Shown: positions 6,055 to 15,100 of the stretch, piece after piece
Layout of the letters: the number at the start of each line of letters is the position of its first letter
Position numbering within the stretch: the first letter of the stretch is position 1
NCBI GenBank assembly: GCA_000434295.1
Contig: HF994934.1
Coordinates: 46,661 to 64,029, forward strand
From: Acetobacter sp. CAG:977
GTDB lineage: Bacteria > Pseudomonadota > Alphaproteobacteria > CAAGCB01 > CAG-977
Length of the DNA stretch: 17,369 bases
Direction of reading: 5' to 3'
Translations under genes and position numbers: made by a program
The notes under the pieces: generated by a model
Seen by the model: the letters and a program-made list of their open reading frames with translations, nothing else
Databases searched by the model: none
What the model was told of the DNA's origin: nothing

Positions 6055-7026
6055 ATGAGCTTTTTGCTTCGCTTCGTACTGTTTTTCGTCGGCCTTATCG
6101 GCTCTTATGTCGGCAGCCTGAGTTTTAATGAAAACAGCGGCGTCGATTTTGCCATCGGCGGCATGGGGTTGTTAATTGCCGTCGTTTGTTTCTTTTTTCT
6201 GGCAAAAGGGCTGTGGCGCATCTTGGGATGCATGACAACCTTTATTATCGTCGCCGTCATTGTCGGAATTATTTTCTACTTTGTCAGCGGGTCAAACTTG
6301 TTGCATAAATTCTTAAACAAAGATGAAGCAGCCCCCGCCGCCAATGTTCAACAGCAAGCCGTTCCCGGAGCTCCGATGCAACAGCAGGCGCCCGCTCAGC
6401 AGTCCGGATTAAACGGCATGGTCGGACAAATCGCGCCGATGCTTCAGGCTATGGGCGGCGGTGCTCAACAGGCTCAAACGCCTCAAAACGCCCAGCAAAT
6501 GCCCGCTCAACCCGCAATGCAACCCGTTATCAAAGGCGCCGTCAACTCGATTGCCAGCGGCGACCAGTTCCGTATCGGAAATCAATGGATCAGTTTGTTC
6601 GGCATTGACGCGCCCGAAATCCAGCAAACCTGCACGGACGACCACGGCAGAGCGTATAATTGCGGATATACGGTGGCACGAAAGCTCAAAGACCTGCTGG
6701 GAAATGATGAAGTTACCTGCAACGTTATGACGGTTTCTTCAACAGGTGCCGTTACCGCAACGTGTTCCATCGGTCCCTACGATTTGGGAGCCGCTATGGT
6801 CGAAGCGGGATGGGCGGTTGCATTGCGCAACGTGACGCCCGTTTACGTCCCCTATGAAGAAAGCGCCCGCCAAAAACAAATCGGTTTATGGGCAGGACAG
6901 TTCTATATGCCTTGGGAATGGGTATCTCAACAAAAAAAGATGGCGGAAGAACGTCAAAACGTAAAAATCCCCGATCCTCCTCCCGCACCCAAGAAAAAAG
7001 GGAAAAGCATCTTTGATGTTTTTTAA
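6055..7026 (+). CDS. Membrane-anchored staphylococcal-nuclease-fold protein, probably catalytically inactive
   Basis: The product has 323 residues. Three hydrophobic segments (about 4-24, 33-53 and 60-79) are followed by a Gln/Pro/Ala/Met-rich low-complexity linker (about 90-156), an SNase-like domain (about 158-290) and a Pro/Lys-rich tail. Recognisable fold elements are WISLFGIDAPEIQQTC (178-193), YNCGYTVARKL, DLGAAMVEAGWAVA (243-256), and ESARQKQIGLWAGQF followed by PWEW. The active site is eroded. The DGDT calcium motif is SGDQ (168-171). The residue equal to Arg35 of staphylococcal nuclease is Ser180, and that equal to Arg87 is Ala232; Glu188, equal to Glu43, is kept. Cys193, 203, 222 and 237 are spaced as in secreted bacterial SNases and could form disulfides if the domain is periplasmic. 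Start ATG 6055 follows an AAGGG site. It may bind a ligand or partner rather than cut nucleic acid; this is inference. Confidence 0.85.
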   Translation: MSFLLRFVLFFVGLIGSYVGSLSFNENSGVDFAIGGMGLLIAVVCFFFLAKGLWRILGCMTTFIIVAVIVGIIFYFVSGSNLLHKFLNKDEAAPAANVQQQAVPGAPMQQQAPAQQSGLNGMVGQIAPMLQAMGGGAQQAQTPQNAQQMPAQPAMQPVIKGAVNSIASGDQFRIGNQWISLFGIDAPEIQQTCTDDHGRAYNCGYTVARKLKDLLGNDEVTCNVMTVSSTGAVTATCSIGPYDLGAAMVEAGWAVALRNVTPVYVPYEESARQKQIGLWAGQFYMPWEWVSQQKKMAEERQNVKIPDPPPAPKKKGKSIFDVF

Positions 7027-7029
7027 GCC

Positions 7030-7506
7030 GTGATCGAAATTAACGTTTCCCGCCAAAGCGAATTGGAAGATTTTGCCGCACGGCTTGCTTTGTTGTGCGA
7101 TCCGAAAGACGTTATCGCTTTGTACGGCGATCTGGGAGCGGGAAAAACCGTTTTTTCCCGCGCCTTTATCCGTTCGTGCGGATTGCCGGAAGAAGAAGTC
7201 CCCAGCCCGACATTTACTCTGGTTCAAATGTATGACGGCGAAACAAAAAATCATCCCGTTCTGACGGTTTGGCATTTTGATTTATATCGCTTAAAATCCG
7301 CCGACGAGATTTACGAACTGGGGTTTGAAGAAGCCTTGGCAGACGGCGTCAGTCTGATTGAATGGCCGGAACGCGCCGAAAAACTGTTGCCTAAAAAACG
7401 GCTGGACATTCGTATTTTGCCTGCGGGCTCGGAAAACGCCCGCAAATTGGAACTGACCCCCCGCGGCAAAGAGTGGGAAGAAAAGCTTGAACGGATAAAA
7501 AAATGA
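7030..7506 (+). CDS. tsaE: tRNA threonylcarbamoyladenosine biosynthesis ATPase TsaE (YjeE)
   Basis: TsaE is the small P-loop ATPase that works with TsaD and TsaB to make t6A at position 37 of ANN-decoding tRNAs. The 158-residue product is of normal length. It has the Walker A motif GDLGAGKT (33-40) and the family blocks PSPTFTLV (58-65), HFDLYRL (82-88) and IEWPE (110-114). The start codon is a GTG at 7030, four bases after the stop of the preceding gene. The stop overlaps the amgK start by 4 nt (ATGA), pointing to translational coupling. The run tsaE–amgK–murU–addB–addA is a common alphaproteobacterial order. Confidence 0.96.
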   Translation: MIEINVSRQSELEDFAARLALLCDPKDVIALYGDLGAGKTVFSRAFIRSCGLPEEEVPSPTFTLVQMYDGETKNHPVLTVWHFDLYRLKSADEIYELGFEEALADGVSLIEWPERAEKLLPKKRLDIRILPAGSENARKLELTPRGKEWEEKLERIKK

Positions 7507-8522
7507 AAGACCGCGAAGAACTGATTGCCGACTTTTTAAATAAAAACGGCTGGGGAAATGCCGAACGCCGCATTTTGGCTGCCGACGCGTCGTTTCGCAG
7601 GTATGACCGATTGTTCATGGACGGAAAAACCATGGTCTTTATGGATGCTCCGCCTCCGATGGAAAACGTCCGCCCGTTTGTCAAGGTCGCAAAATGTTTG
7701 GAAAAAAACGGATACAGTGCTCCGCATCTGTACGCCGTTGACGAAGAAAACGGCTTTATCCTGCTGGAAGATTTCGGAGATTCGACATATACCCGCCTGC
7801 TGAATGCCGGAGAAAACGAAGAAGACCTTTACGCTTTGGCGATTGACGTTTTGGCGGATATGCATTCCAAGCCCGAAGCGGACATTGTTCCTGAAGGTTT
7901 GCCTCTTTATGACGTTGACGCTTTATTAAAAGAAGCCATGTTGTTTCCCGATTGGTTCATGCCCGCCGCATTCGGGCACCAGACGGATAAAGAAGTCGCG
8001 GACGAATACGCTTTGTTGTGGGAAGAAGCTTTTGCTTTGGCGGGCGACGTTCCGCAAACCATGGTTTTAAGAGATTATCACGTTGACAATCTGATGCGCT
8101 TGGACGGCAGAGACGGCGTTAAAGCCTGCGGGCTGTTGGATTTTCAAGACGCTTTGCACGGCGCGGTTTCCTATGACGTCATGTCTTTGATGGAAGACGC
8201 CCGCCGCGATATTTCTCCCGAACTGTTTATCAAGATGCAAAACCGTTATCTGGAAGCCATGGGCGACAAAATCCCCGACAAAGAAAAGTTTTTGACGTCT
8301 TGGGCTGTTTTGGCGGCGGGACGCCATGCCAAAGTGTTGGGAATTTTCGTGCGTTTGTGCGTTCGCGATCACAAGCCCCGTTATTTGCACCATCTGCCGC
8401 GTTTGTGGAGATTGTTGGAACGCGCGCTTGAACATCCTGCGTTAAGCGGTTTAAAATTGTGGTTCAATAAATACATTCCTCCCGAACAAAGAGGGATTCC
8501 CGAATGTCTTCTGATAAAATAA
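7503..8522 (+). CDS. amgK: Anomeric MurNAc/GlcNAc kinase AmgK-like phosphotransferase
   Basis: AmgK phosphorylates N-acetylmuramate (and GlcNAc) at C1 in the cytoplasmic peptidoglycan-salvage route that bypasses de novo UDP-MurNAc synthesis. The 339 residues show an aminoglycoside-phosphotransferase fold. A nucleotide-loop segment SFRRYDRL (30-37) precedes the hinge LLEDFGD (87-93). The catalytic loop is RDYHVDNLMRL, with Asp191, His193, Asp195 and Asn196. The metal-binding LLDFQDA has Asp213. The start overlaps the tsaE stop by 4 nt and the end overlaps murU by 19 nt. The pairing with a MurU-type nucleotidyltransferase is the main reason for AmgK rather than another small-molecule kinase. 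Substrate is inferred from family and partner. Confidence 0.88.
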   Translation: MKDREELIADFLNKNGWGNAERRILAADASFRRYDRLFMDGKTMVFMDAPPPMENVRPFVKVAKCLEKNGYSAPHLYAVDEENGFILLEDFGDSTYTRLLNAGENEEDLYALAIDVLADMHSKPEADIVPEGLPLYDVDALLKEAMLFPDWFMPAAFGHQTDKEVADEYALLWEEAFALAGDVPQTMVLRDYHVDNLMRLDGRDGVKACGLLDFQDALHGAVSYDVMSLMEDARRDISPELFIKMQNRYLEAMGDKIPDKEKFLTSWAVLAAGRHAKVLGIFVRLCVRDHKPRYLHHLPRLWRLLERALEHPALSGLKLWFNKYIPPEQRGIPECLLIK

Positions 8523-9229
8523 CAAAAGCGATGATTTTGGCGGCGGGTCGCGGAACGCGGATGCGCCATTTGACCGATGCGGTGCCCAAACCTTTGGTTA
8601 AGGTCGCGGACAGACCTTTGATTGATTATATGTTGGACAAGGCTCAAGCCGCGGGCGTTACCGAATGTGTCGTTAATTTATGCTATTTGGGCGATATGAT
8701 CCGTTCCCGGCTGGAAAAACGTACGGGAATGAAAATCGTTTTTTCCGTTGAAGCCGAAGCTCTTGAAACGGGGGGCGGCGTTAAAAAGGCTTTGCCGCTG
8801 TTGGGGGACAAGCCCTTTTTTGTTTTAAATTCGGATCCGTTATGGACGGAACCTGCCGAACCTGCCCTGAAAAAGCTGGAACAGGCATGGAATCCCGAAA
8901 CGACGGACGTTCTTTTAATGTTACAGCCGATGAACCGCGTCTTCGGACACGACGGGACGGGAGACTATTTTATCGAAGACGGAAAACCCCGCCGCCGCGT
9001 GGCGGGAGAAACGTCCGCTCCTTATGTTTTCGCGGGAGCCCAGATTTTGCATCCCCGCATATTCAAGGAATCGCCCGAGGGCAAATTCAGATTGACGGAA
9101 TTGTATGACAAAGCCGAACGGGCGGGACGGTTGCAGTGTATCGTCCATGACGGCGATTGGTTCCACGTCGGCACGCCCGAAGCAACGGCTTTGGCGGAAA
9201 AGGTTTTCGGAGGGCATCGCTCTGAATAA
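8504..9229 (+). CDS. murU: N-acetylmuramate-1-phosphate uridylyltransferase MurU-like
   Basis: MurU converts MurNAc-1-phosphate and UTP to UDP-MurNAc, feeding recycled cell-wall sugar back to peptidoglycan synthesis. The 241-residue product has the sugar-nucleotidyltransferase signature ILAAGRGTRM (11-20) with PKPL (28-31), the ETGGGVKKALPLLG substrate block (88-101) and the metal-binding FVLNSDPLW (106-114) with Asp111. Most relatives have NGD rather than NSD here, a mild change. RLTELYDKAERAGRL and WFHVGTPE near the C-terminus match the MurU/HddC-type group. It overlaps amgK by 19 nt and, with the proposed CTG start, addB by 8 nt. An alternative is a mannose- or glucose-1-phosphate nucleotidyltransferase, less likely beside amgK. 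Confidence 0.9.
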   Translation: MSSDKITKAMILAAGRGTRMRHLTDAVPKPLVKVADRPLIDYMLDKAQAAGVTECVVNLCYLGDMIRSRLEKRTGMKIVFSVEAEALETGGGVKKALPLLGDKPFFVLNSDPLWTEPAEPALKKLEQAWNPETTDVLLMLQPMNRVFGHDGTGDYFIEDGKPRRRVAGETSAPYVFAGAQILHPRIFKESPEGKFRLTELYDKAERAGRLQCIVHDGDWFHVGTPEATALAEKVFGGHRSE

Positions 9230-12167
9230 GAACGTTTATACCGTCAGCCCGCTGTATTCTTTTGCGGATGTGCTTTGCGACGCTTTGTTAAAGGAAAGCG
9301 GTTCGGAATCCGAAGTGTTGGCAAAGTATGTTATTTTCCTGCCGACCCGCCGCGCTTGCAAAACCGTTCAGGAAGCGTTTTTGCGTCAAAGCGAAGGGAA
9401 ACCCGTTCTGTTGCCCCGATTGATTCCGTTCGGCGGCATTGACGGCGAAGAAACGGAAACGTCGCTGATTTTGGCGGGAGAAAGCTTGGATATTCCGCCT
9501 GCGATTTCGCCGATGCGCCGCAAATTGCTGTTAATGCGCTTAATTCGAAAAAATCCGGAAATGGCGGATTTAACGGCGGATAAAGCTTTGCATTTGGCAG
9601 ACGCCTTATGCGCTTTTTTGGATCAGTCCTATATTGAACAGATGCCTTTTGACCGTCTGAACGGCATTGTTCCCGACGAATTTGCGGCGCACTGGCAGGA
9701 TATTTTAAAATTTTTGGAAACGGTCACGGTTTTTTGGCCGGAAATCTTAAAAGAAAACGGTGTTATCGATCCCGCAGACCGTCAGGTTCGGATGTTTAAG
9801 GCTCAGGCGGATTTATGGCGTAAGTCTCCGCCGCCCTATCCCGTTATTGCCGCAGGATCGACGGGCTCTCAACCTGCAACGGCGGATTTTCTGGATGCCG
9901 TGGCGTCAATGGAAAACGGTCGCGTTATTTTGCCGGGACTGGATTTGATTTCAAAAGACGAAGACTTGGAAGGTCTCGACGCCTCTCATCCGCAATACAA
10001 CATGATGAATTTATTAAAAAAATTCGGCATAACGCGCAAAGACGTCAAACCGTTCGGGTTCCAAGACGCTACCGTTTCTCAAGAACGCCTGCGTTTGATA
10101 TGCGACGCGATGCGTCCCGCTCAAGCAACAAAAAGCTGGCGCGAAACAAAGCCTTTTGACGCGTCCGTTTTAAACGGAGTCATTCGTGCGGATTGCCCGA
10201 CAATACGTGATGAAGCTCTGCTGATTGCGATGATTTTGCGCCAAACTTTGGAAACGCCCGCAAAAACGGCCGCTTTGATTACGCCCGACAGAACGTTGGC
10301 TGAACGCGTCATTTCCGAAATGTCCCGTTGGGGCGTCGTTTTGGATGATTCGGCGGGGACGCCCTTGTCGAAAACGGCGTTGGGGACTTTTTTGTCTTTG
10401 GTGCTTAAAGCGGCGGCAGACAATGTTTCCGCTTATTCTTTGCTGGCGTGCCTGAAGCATCCTTTGGCGACGTGCGGGAAAACGCAGGGCGAATTCAGAA
10501 CCGAAGTACGACGTCTGGAAACGGCGTGCCTGCGCGGCAAACCCGCGGGAGAAGGCTTTGACGGTTTGAAAAAAGCCGCCGAAGGAAATCAGGAAATTTC
10601 CGATTTCGTGCAAAGTCTGGAACCGGCGTTGGGCGAGATTACCCTTAAAATGCAAGACGGCAAAAAACGTCCGCCCGAAGAATGGTTGAACCTGCACTTA
10701 AGCGCGGCGGAAGCGTTGGCAAAAAGCGCCGACAAAAGCGGTGCTGAACGCTTGTGGAAAGCCGAAGCCGGCGAAGCCGCCGTAACGCTGTTCAACGGAT
10801 TAAAAGAAAATGCCGATATCGCCGAACCTTTAAGCGCGTTCGAATACGAAGGCTTGATTAACTCTTTCATGTCGTCCGTTCCCGTGCGTTTAAAGTACGG
10901 AATGCACCGCAGAATTGACATTTTGGGATCCATGGAAGCCCGATTGGTTCGCCCCGACGTTTTGATTCTGGGCGGCTTAAACGAAGGGTGTTGGCCTCAA
11001 ACGCCCTCAGCGGATCCGTGGATGAGCAGACCGATGCGATCGGAATGCGGTTTGCCGCCTTTGGAAAGAAAAATCGGACTTGCCGCTCACGATTTCGCTC
11101 AAGCGTTCTGCGCACAAAACGTTGTCATTACCCGTTCTTTAAAAGACGGCGGAACGCCGACGGTTCCTTCCCGTTGGCTGAGACGGCTGGATGCCGTTTT
11201 GGAAGCATCGAAAATAAAATGGCCGAAATCCGATTGGGTGAAATGGGCACAAAATTTTGACTGTCCCGACAAATTTGAAACGATTTCTCCGCCAGAACCC
11301 CGCCCGCCCGTCAATACGCGCCCGCGAAAACTGTCCGTAACGCGCATCGAAACGTGGATGCGCGACCCGTATTCGATTTATGCGCGATATATTCTGGATT
11401 TAAAGCCTTTGGATGAAATCGAAGAAGGCTTAACCCCCGCGGACATCGGAAATTTATTGCATAAATGTGTGGAAATTTTTTGCACGCGCCATCCTTCCCT
11501 TTTACCCGACGATGCGGGAAAAGAGCTTGGCGAAATATCGGAAGAGTTAATGCGCGACATGAATTTTCCCGTCAAAGCCGCCGCTTTTTACAAACCGCGC
11601 ATCAAACGGGCTCTGACATGGTTTGTTGAGCGTCAGCGCGAACGCGACGGCTTTATCGCGCAAATGTATTGCGAACAAAAAGGAAGCGTGAAAATTAAAA
11701 CGGCGGGCGAAGATTTCGAGCTGTTCGGATTTGCCGACCGCATCGATATTTTAAACGACGGAACGGCTTCGGTTTTGGATTACAAAACGGGCGAACTGCC
11801 CAAATCGAACGTCATTGAAGCGGGATATGCCCCTCAATTGCCGTTGGAAGCCTTTATGCTGCTTAACGGCGGGTTTAAAGACGTTCCCGTCCCCGAAAAA
11901 ATATCTTCTTTGGAATACTGGCGGCTGAAAGGCGCCGAAGACGGCGGGAAAACGAAATCTTTGGATAATCCAGACAACGCGATTGAACGCGTCGTTAAAG
12001 ATTTAAAAGAATTGATCGAACAATTCGATTTGCCCGAAACACCCTATCGGGCGACGCCGAACCCCGCTTTCAGCCCGAAATACACGGACTATGACCATTT
12101 GGCGCGAACGGCGGAATGGAGCATCGTCAAAGATGACGACGGGGAGGATGCAAATGAATCCGGCTGA
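9222..12167 (+). CDS. addB: Double-strand break repair protein AddB (alphaproteobacterial type)
   Basis: AddB partners AddA in the helicase-nuclease that resects double-strand breaks for RecA-dependent repair. From the proposed start it has 981 residues, typical of the group. The N-terminus (NKNVYTVSPLYSFADVLCDA, then IFLPTRRACKTVQEAFL) aligns with the degenerate helicase-like domain; there is no intact Walker A. The C-terminal PD-(D/E)XK nuclease shows LLHKCVEIF (His747), FADRID (837-842) and the catalytic LDYKTG (Asp853, Lys855), followed by APQLPLEAFML. I see no four-cysteine Fe-S pattern of the Firmicutes enzyme. The frame is open back to an ATG at 9105, but that extension is murU read in another frame. 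A GGAGG ribosome site at 9209-9213 points to CTG 9222 as the start. The end overlaps addA by 14 nt. Confidence 0.93.
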   Translation: MNKNVYTVSPLYSFADVLCDALLKESGSESEVLAKYVIFLPTRRACKTVQEAFLRQSEGKPVLLPRLIPFGGIDGEETETSLILAGESLDIPPAISPMRRKLLLMRLIRKNPEMADLTADKALHLADALCAFLDQSYIEQMPFDRLNGIVPDEFAAHWQDILKFLETVTVFWPEILKENGVIDPADRQVRMFKAQADLWRKSPPPYPVIAAGSTGSQPATADFLDAVASMENGRVILPGLDLISKDEDLEGLDASHPQYNMMNLLKKFGITRKDVKPFGFQDATVSQERLRLICDAMRPAQATKSWRETKPFDASVLNGVIRADCPTIRDEALLIAMILRQTLETPAKTAALITPDRTLAERVISEMSRWGVVLDDSAGTPLSKTALGTFLSLVLKAAADNVSAYSLLACLKHPLATCGKTQGEFRTEVRRLETACLRGKPAGEGFDGLKKAAEGNQEISDFVQSLEPALGEITLKMQDGKKRPPEEWLNLHLSAAEALAKSADKSGAERLWKAEAGEAAVTLFNGLKENADIAEPLSAFEYEGLINSFMSSVPVRLKYGMHRRIDILGSMEARLVRPDVLILGGLNEGCWPQTPSADPWMSRPMRSECGLPPLERKIGLAAHDFAQAFCAQNVVITRSLKDGGTPTVPSRWLRRLDAVLEASKIKWPKSDWVKWAQNFDCPDKFETISPPEPRPPVNTRPRKLSVTRIETWMRDPYSIYARYILDLKPLDEIEEGLTPADIGNLLHKCVEIFCTRHPSLLPDDAGKELGEISEELMRDMNFPVKAAAFYKPRIKRALTWFVERQRERDGFIAQMYCEQKGSVKIKTAGEDFELFGFADRIDILNDGTASVLDYKTGELPKSNVIEAGYAPQLPLEAFMLLNGGFKDVPVPEKISSLEYWRLKGAEDGGKTKSLDNPDNAIERVVKDLKELIEQFDLPETPYRATPNPAFSPKYTDYDHLARTAEWSIVKDDDGEDANESG

Positions 12168-15100
12168 TCCGAACGAACTTCAAAGAACGGCAGCGGCGCC
12201 GGACGCTTCGGCGTGGGTTGCGGCGTCGGCGGGTTCGGGAAAAACAAAAGTCCTTTCGGACAGAGTGCTGAATCTGTTATTAAACGGCACGCCGCCCGAA
12301 AAAATCCTGTGCCTGACGTTTACGCGCACCGCCGCCGCCGAAATGGCAAACAGAGTAACGGAAATATTGTCGAAATGGGCAACCGCCGAAGACGACGTGC
12401 TGGAACGCGATTTGGAATCCCTTTCGGGAAAGGCGCCGAAACCGTCGGAAAAAGAAAAAGCCCGTTGCCTGTTCGCCCGATTGCTGGATGCGCCAGGCGG
12501 CATTAATATTATGACCATTCACGGATTTTGCCAATCTTTGCTGAAACGGTTTCCGTTGGAAGCAGGCGTTTCCCCGCAATTTGACGTTCTGGACGAACAA
12601 GGCACGCTTGAACTGATGGAACAAGCCGAAGAAGAAACGCTTGCCGATCCCGCGTTTGCCAAAGATTTGGATTTAATCGCTCTGATGACCGACGACAAAG
12701 GGTTTTCGGATTTATTAAAAGAGCTGAGCTTTTTTAAAAACGATTTGGAAGCTCTGCTGTCGCAATATCCGAAAGGGGACGCGTTAAAATCGGAATACGA
12801 ACGGGCGTTGGGATTGCCGAACGACGCAACGCAAGAATCTTTAATCGCGGAATTTTGCCGTCCGGACAACAAAAGAAAAGCCGACCTGAAAAAAGCCGCC
12901 GAAATACTGATTGCGGGAAAAAGCGTTTCGGTACGGGAAAACGGCGAAATAATCAAAAGCTTTGTCAATGCGGACGAAAACAAAAGAATAGAATCCTGTT
13001 TTGATTATTTAACCTGCTTTTTAACAAAAGACCTGACAAGCATTCGAAAAAGGTTAACCAACAAAGACAGTGCCGCCGCGCAGGAAATCATGCAAAATGA
13101 AGCGGAGAGGGCTTTAAAGTTGCATAATGATCTGAACGCCGAAACCGTATTAAGAGGGTCTTTGGCTTTGTCCGGCATCGGAATGCAAATCATAAAAAGA
13201 TATGACGAATTAAAAGAAGAACGCTCTGTCGCCGATTATGACGATCTAATTTCCGCGGCGCGCCGTCTGCTTGAAAAATCGGGGGCGGCGGCTTGGGTTC
13301 TGTTCAAGTTGGACGGCGGCATCGAACATATCTTGGTTGACGAAGCCCAAGACACCAGCCCCGAACAATGGGCGGTCGTCAAATCTTTGGCGGAAGAATT
13401 TTTTTCGGGCGAAGGCGCTTCAAAAGCAAAGCGTACCGTCTTTGCCGTCGGCGACAAAAAACAATCCATCTACAGTTTTCAGGGCGCAGATCCCGATGAA
13501 TTTGAACGGATGCGCGCTTTTTTCCGCCAAAAAGCAACGAATGCCTGCCAAGCTTGGCACGACGTCCCGATGTATATTTCTTTCCGTTCAACGCCCGCCG
13601 TCATCGAAGCGGTTAACCGAACTCTGAAAAATCCCGTTGCCGCCCGCGGCGTCGTTGACGAAGGCGAAGACGCGACACATTTGTCGTGGCGCAAGGGAGA
13701 AGCGGGGCTTGTCGAAATTTGGCCGACCGAAAAAACAAAAACGGACGACACGCCGCAAATGTACACAAAACCCGTCGAACAAATCGTCGTAAAGAACGCG
13801 TCTTCCAGACTGGCGGGAAAAATTGCAAAAAAAATCGCCGACATGATCAAAGCCAAAGAATTTCTGCCTTCGGTGAACAGACCGATACAGGCGGGAGACG
13901 TCTTGGTTTTGGTCAGAAGAAGAAACAGCTTTGTCGAAGAACTGTCGCGAGAACTGAAAGCCGCCGACGTCCCCGTTTCGGGCGTTGACAGATTGAAAAT
14001 CACGTCGCATATCGCCGTACAGGACTTAATGGCTTTGGGCGATTTTCTGCTGTTGCCCGAAGACGATCTGGCGTTGGCGACGGTCTTGCGGTCGCCTTTG
14101 TGCAACGTTTCCGAAGACGATTTGTTTCATCTGGCATACGGCAGACGCCCTCAAAGCCTGCTGACTCGTCTGGCGCGCCACAAAAACGAAACCGATACGG
14201 ATTTGGGAAAAGCGTATGCTTTTTTAAGCGATTTGTTAAATTGCTGCGATAAAATGCCTCCGTTCGAGCTGTATTCTTATGTTTTGGGAGCGTGCCAAAA
14301 GAAAAAAGCCTTCCTGTCCAGATTGGGAATGCAGGCGGCGGATGCGTTGGACGAATTTTTAACGCTGGCTTTAAACCGCGACAAAGCCGATACGCCGTCT
14401 TTGCAAAACTTTTTAAAATATCTGCGCCAAAACGAAATCGAAATCAAAAGAGACCCGGACCAAAAAAATTTCGACGCCGTACGCATTATGACCGTTCACG
14501 CCTCAAAAGGGCTGCAGGCGCCTGTCGTTTTCCTGCCCGATACCAGAAGGTATAAAAAACATACCTCGCGCCTTTTGCGCTTAAACGGCACAAAATTGCC
14601 CGTTTGGGTGCCCAAAAAAGATTTTCATTGCGAAGATACGTTAAAAACTCAAACAACCCTTCAGGAAAAAGAACTGGACGAATACCGCCGCCTGCTGTAC
14701 GTCGCCATGACCCGCGCGGCAGACCGGCTGTACCTGTGCGGATGGGACGGCAAAATGAATCCTCCCGACGGAAATTGGTACGACCTGATACGGTCTTCCC
14801 TGATTTTGGACGATTCCGGAAATAATCCCGTTTATGCAGGAAACGTAAAAGAAATCAATGACCCGATGTTTGACGAACCTGTTTTAAGGTTGGAATCGGA
14901 ACGCTCAATCGCCTTAAATCGCGACGTTCCCGCTTTAAGCGAAGAAAACGGCGAAGAAATGCCCGAGTGTCTGCTCCGCCCCGCGCCCGAAGAACCCGAA
15001 CCGCCCAGACCCTTGACGCCCTCAAAACCCGAAATCGAAGAGCCGTCCTTCCTGTCACCTTTGTCGCCCGAACGCCGGAAAGCCGCAAAGCGGGGATTGA

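Noticed and set aside
9105..9221. addB starting at ATG 9105 or the next in-frame ATG
   Set aside because: The extra residues are murU read in another frame and do not resemble AddB N-termini. The GGAGG site lies after them.
12091..12153. addA starting at ATG 12091 or ATG 12148
   Set aside because: The first lies deep in addB with no ribosome site. The second touches the GGGGAGG site with no spacing. ATG 12154 fits best.
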